Shown here piece by piece: positions 5,060-7,466 of a stretch of 7,466 bases of DNA; the first letter of the stretch is position 1; every line of letters begins with the position of its first letter. The notes under the pieces were generated by a model. It was not told the DNA's origin. It saw nothing but the letters and a program-made list of their open reading frames with translations, and did no database searches. The stretch comes from Solirubrobacterales bacterium. GTDB lineage: Bacteria; Actinomycetota; Thermoleophilia; Solirubrobacterales; Solirubrobacteraceae. The DNA is taken from contig DAHVAB010000120.1 of NCBI GenBank assembly GCA_027314825.1, positions 1 to 7,466 on the forward strand, given 5' to 3'. Made by a program: the position numbers and the translations under genes.

Positions 5060-7180
5060 TTAGGCGCCGGCGGCCTGCTCGGCCGCTCCCACGACCTGCG
5101 ATGCGGCGAGGGCGTCGATGGTGATCACGATGTTCCCGAAACGGTCGATCTCGGCGGTGAAGCCGGGTGGCACGACGGTCGTCGAGTCGAACTGGTTGAT
5201 GACGGCCGGCCCCTGCACCCGGTTGCCGGCCTTCAACGCCTCACGGGCGTAGTACCTGGTCGGCACCTGCCGCAGCTCGCCGTCGATCCGGAAGAACGCC
5301 TCGCGCTCGTGGCGCAGCCCCTGCTCGGGCGAGACATCCCCCTGCTCGATCGCCGGGGTCTGCAACGGCGGCATCATCCCGATCCCCCGCACGCGGATGT
5401 TCGGGATCTCGATGTCGCTCTCCTCGAAGCGCCGGGAGTACTCCCGCTCGTGCGCGTCGTGGAAGTCGGCGCTCACCTTGGCGACCCACGCCTCGTCGAT
5501 CGCGCCGGACGGGCAGTCGACCCGCAGCTCGTAGCCCTGGCCGAGGTAGCGGCAGTCGGCGACGCGCTGGATCACACAGCGATCGCTCGGCACCCCGTCA
5601 TCCTGCAGCTGCGCGAGCGCCTGCGCTTCGAGCTCCTCGAAGCGGCTCTGCAGGGCCTGCGCGTTCAGCTCCGAGACGCGCTGATAGGTGGTGGCCACAT
5701 ACTCGTAGACCGCGTCGGTCGCCAGCAGGCCCATCGCCGCGGTCACCCCCGGATAGGGAGGAACGATCACGGTCGGCGTGCCCACCTCGGCGGCGATCGC
5801 GGCCGCGAACAGGGGGCCGGCGCCGCCCTCTGCGACCAGCGCGAAGTCGCGCGGGTCATAGCCCTTGCGCACCGAGGCCTCCTCGATCGACTGCACCATC
5901 GAGGAGGACGCGATCTGGATCGCGCCCATCGACGCCTCCTCCACGCTCATCCCGAGCTGCCCCGCAACGCCTTCGAACGCCTTGCGCGCCAGGTCGGCCC
6001 GCAGGCTCATCGCGCCGCCCAGGAAGTCCTCGGGCAGCAGCCAGCCGAGGTTGACCATCGCGTCGGTCGCGGTCGGCTCGGTGCCGCCGCGGTCATAGGC
6101 CGCCGGCCCCGGCTGGGCGCCGGCCGAGCGCGGACCGGAGCGGAAGATCCCGCCGCCGTCCACGTAGGCGATCGAGCCGCCGCCGGCGCCGATCGTGTCG
6201 ACGTCGACCATCGGGATCATCGCGTTGTAGGGGCCGACGTGCGTGTCGAGCAGGTGCTTCATCCGCAGCGTGCCGTTCTGGGCCAGCCCGATGTCGGCCG
6301 ATGTGCCGCCGACATCCAGCGTGATCACCGAGTCATAGCCGGCCTGAGCACCCACCCAGATGCCGCCGACCACACCGGCGACCGGACCCGACATCAGCAG
6401 GTTGACGGGACGGTCGATCGCGCCCTGGGCCGTGGCCACGCCGCTGGCCGAGGTCATCAGGTGAACGCCGGTGCGGACGTTCAGCGCCCGCAGCTCGTCC
6501 TCCAGGCGCCGCACATATGTGGCGACCTTCGGCCCGACGAAGGCGTTCAGCGCGACCGTGGAGAAGCGCTCGTACTCGCGGTACTGCGGCAGCACCTCGC
6601 TGGAGACCGACAGGAACGCCTCGGGGAACTCTTCGCGGAGGATCTCCGCGACGCGCTTCTCATGCGCGTCGTTTATGAACGAGAACAGGAAGCAGACGGC
6701 GACCGCTTCGACGCCCGCCTCCTTGAGCTTGCGGATCTGCTCGCGCGCCCTCTCCTCGTCCAGCGGCACGATCACCTCGCCCTCGCCGGTGACCCGCTCG
6801 GGCACCGGGAGCCGGTAGCGGCGGCGCACCAGCGGGTAGCGCTGCCAGGGCAGATCCTGGTAGTTGGAGAAGTTGAGAGGCTTCTTGTGCCGGGCGATGT
6901 GGAGGATGTCGCGGTAGCCCTCCGTGGTCAGCATTCCCACCTTCGCGCCGTTGTGCTCGATCACGATGTTCGTCGCGATCGTCGTGCCGTGGAAGACCTG
7001 GTCGAGCTCCGACGGGGTCGTGCCGGCCTGCTCGGCCAGCTGCTTGATGCCCTCGATCGTTCCCCGCGAGGGGTCGTCCGGAGTGCTCGGCAGCTTGTGG
7101 ATGAGGACCTTGCCGGCCTCATCGTCGACGTAGATCAGATCGGTGAACGTCCCGCCGACGTCCACGCCAAGGCGTTTCAT
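5060..7180 (-). CDS. Hydantoinase A/oxoprolinase family protein (HyuA-type ATP-binding subunit)
   Basis: A 706-residue cytosolic ATP-binding subunit with the sugar kinase/Hsp70/actin-type fold. In hydantoinases and oxoprolinases this half phosphorylates the amide carbonyl; in acetone and acetophenone carboxylases it uses ATP to activate the ketone or bicarbonate. The N-terminal Hydant_A_N domain begins with the phosphate loop DVGGTFTD (7-14), followed by FHGTTIATN (63-71). The central hydantoinase A domain has MSGPVAGVVGG (263-273), the second phosphate loop DVGGTSADIGL (289-299) and VDTIGAGGGSIAYVD (327-341). Adenosine-side motifs AEGGAGPLFA (450-459) and YPGVTAAMGLLATD (476-489) follow. Length is normal and all ATP motifs are intact, so it should be active. 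QPGPAAY (356-362) has Ala where a Cys is frequent. It lies 61 bp after the dehydrogenase and 21 bp before hyuB on the same strand. ATG 7180 is fixed by a strong ribosome site and by DVGG starting at residue 7. Confidence 0.94.
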   Translation of the reverse strand: MKRLGVDVGGTFTDLIYVDDEAGKVLIHKLPSTPDDPSRGTIEGIKQLAEQAGTTPSELDQVFHGTTIATNIVIEHNGAKVGMLTTEGYRDILHIARHKKPLNFSNYQDLPWQRYPLVRRRYRLPVPERVTGEGEVIVPLDEERAREQIRKLKEAGVEAVAVCFLFSFINDAHEKRVAEILREEFPEAFLSVSSEVLPQYREYERFSTVALNAFVGPKVATYVRRLEDELRALNVRTGVHLMTSASGVATAQGAIDRPVNLLMSGPVAGVVGGIWVGAQAGYDSVITLDVGGTSADIGLAQNGTLRMKHLLDTHVGPYNAMIPMVDVDTIGAGGGSIAYVDGGGIFRSGPRSAGAQPGPAAYDRGGTEPTATDAMVNLGWLLPEDFLGGAMSLRADLARKAFEGVAGQLGMSVEEASMGAIQIASSSMVQSIEEASVRKGYDPRDFALVAEGGAGPLFAAAIAAEVGTPTVIVPPYPGVTAAMGLLATDAVYEYVATTYQRVSELNAQALQSRFEELEAQALAQLQDDGVPSDRCVIQRVADCRYLGQGYELRVDCPSGAIDEAWVAKVSADFHDAHEREYSRRFEESDIEIPNIRVRGIGMMPPLQTPAIEQGDVSPEQGLRHEREAFFRIDGELRQVPTRYYAREALKAGNRVQGPAVINQFDSTTVVPPGFTAEIDRFGNIVITIDALAASQVVGAAEQAAGA

Positions 7181-7186
7181 GGCTTT

Positions 7187-7191
7187 CTCCT
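7187..7191 (-). promoter_or_regulatory. Ribosome binding site of the hyuA-type gene
   Basis: AGGAG on the - strand, 6 nt before ATG 7180. This is a consensus Shine-Dalgarno sequence at good spacing. The 61-bp gap that contains it shows no obvious terminator, so readthrough from the dehydrogenase gene is expected. Confidence 0.8.
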
Positions 7192-7241
7192 GCGGTCGGG
7201 GTCGTGGTGCTGGGCAGAGGTTGCCTTCAGGCGGTCGGCTC

Positions 7242-7466
7242 TCACGGGAGCACCACCAGCTTGCCGAAGAACTTCCTGCTCTCCATCCGTTCGAATGCGG
7301 TCCGAGTCTCCCGCAGCGGATAGGTCTCCGCGACCAGCGGCTTGATCAGCCCGCGCCGCGCGAAGTCGAGCACCCTCTCCACCTCCTCGCGCGAGTAGAC
7401 GAACGATCCGGAGACGTTCCACTCGCTGCGGAAGAAGGGGATGAGGTCGAAGGGCACGACCTCGCC
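7242..7466 (-). CDS. Medium-chain alcohol dehydrogenase/quinone oxidoreductase, C-terminal part (5' part outside window)
   Basis: The frame is open from the right window edge to TGA (7244-7242) and gives the last 74 residues. It contains the characteristic end of the medium-chain dehydrogenase/reductase fold. GSFVYSREEVERVLDFARRG is followed by the ETYPLRETRTAFERMESRKF helix-turn segment and the terminal strand FGKLVVLP. Full-length members are usually about 330-350 residues, so roughly four fifths lies outside the window; the metal-binding and Rossmann motifs cannot be checked. The substrate is unknown. It is the first gene visible in the leftward operon and could supply a ketone, or process a product, for the HyuAB enzyme. 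The GTG at 7457 is an internal valine, not a start, because homologous sequence continues upstream of it. Confidence 0.8.
   Translation of the reverse strand, partial: GEVVPFDLIPFFRSEWNVSGSFVYSREEVERVLDFARRGLIKPLVAETYPLRETRTAFERMESRKFFGKLVVLP

Noticed and set aside
5901..5941. Nested inverted repeats in hyuA: GAGGAGG/CCTCCTC around CGCGATC/GATCGCG.
   Set aside because: The arms are only 7 bp each with an asymmetric internal gap, the sequence encodes a conserved protein segment, and GC-rich arms of this size are common by chance here.
7192..7238. An 8-bp direct repeat GCGGTCGG in the gap before hyuA (7192-7199 and 7231-7238) as a possible operator.
   Set aside because: It is too short and too close to background composition to support a regulatory call.
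2408..7345. A 1645-codon open frame on the + strand, antisense to the amidase, hyuB and hyuA genes.
   Set aside because: Its product is a low-complexity Arg/Ala/His/Val-rich sequence with no domain pattern. It runs across three real genes and their gaps. Long antisense open frames are expected opposite GC-biased coding DNA.
7242..7457. A complete 71-residue small protein starting at GTG 7457.
   Set aside because: The frame continues open to the window edge, and the sequence matches the C-terminal end of a medium-chain dehydrogenase, so it is a partial larger gene.

Overview
The window is high-GC DNA with tight gene spacing and strong GC bias at third codon positions. This suggests an actinobacterium, possibly of the Thermoleophilia/Solirubrobacterales type. 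The lineage is a guess from base composition and protein style; no marker gene is present.

Layout. Two genes read rightwards: the last 51 codons of an MFS transporter (1-156), then a complete CaiB/BaiF (family III) CoA-transferase (286-1488). Between them lie two GC-rich hairpins and a plausible sigma70-type promoter. Four genes read leftwards and converge on the CoA-transferase. In transcription order they are a medium-chain alcohol dehydrogenase/quinone oxidoreductase (C-terminal part only, 7466-7242), a HyuA-type ATP-binding subunit (7180-5060), a HyuB-type catalytic subunit (5038-3116) and an amidase-signature hydrolase (3111-1690). Gaps are 61, 21 and 4 bp, so this looks like one operon whose promoter lies outside the window.

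Working together. HyuA and HyuB make an ATP-dependent enzyme of the hydantoinase/oxoprolinase/acetone carboxylase superfamily. The amidase starts 4 bp after hyuB, which fits ATP-driven opening of a cyclic amide, imide or hydantoin followed by hydrolysis of the linear amide or carbamoyl product. The alternative, suggested by the dehydrogenase and the CoA-transferase, is an acetophenone carboxylase-like route: alcohol to ketone, ketone to keto acid, keto acid to CoA thioester. The sequence does not decide between them.

The most striking non-coding feature is the junction between the convergent CoA-transferase and amidase genes. Five tandem 45-bp repeats fill it, and each unit contains the last codons and stop of both neighbouring genes plus a small hairpin. 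The original junction, with only 21 bp between stop codons, appears to have been amplified five-fold. A perfect 11-bp inverted repeat inside hyuB is a second structural oddity. I see no tRNA, rRNA, CRISPR array or insertion sequence.
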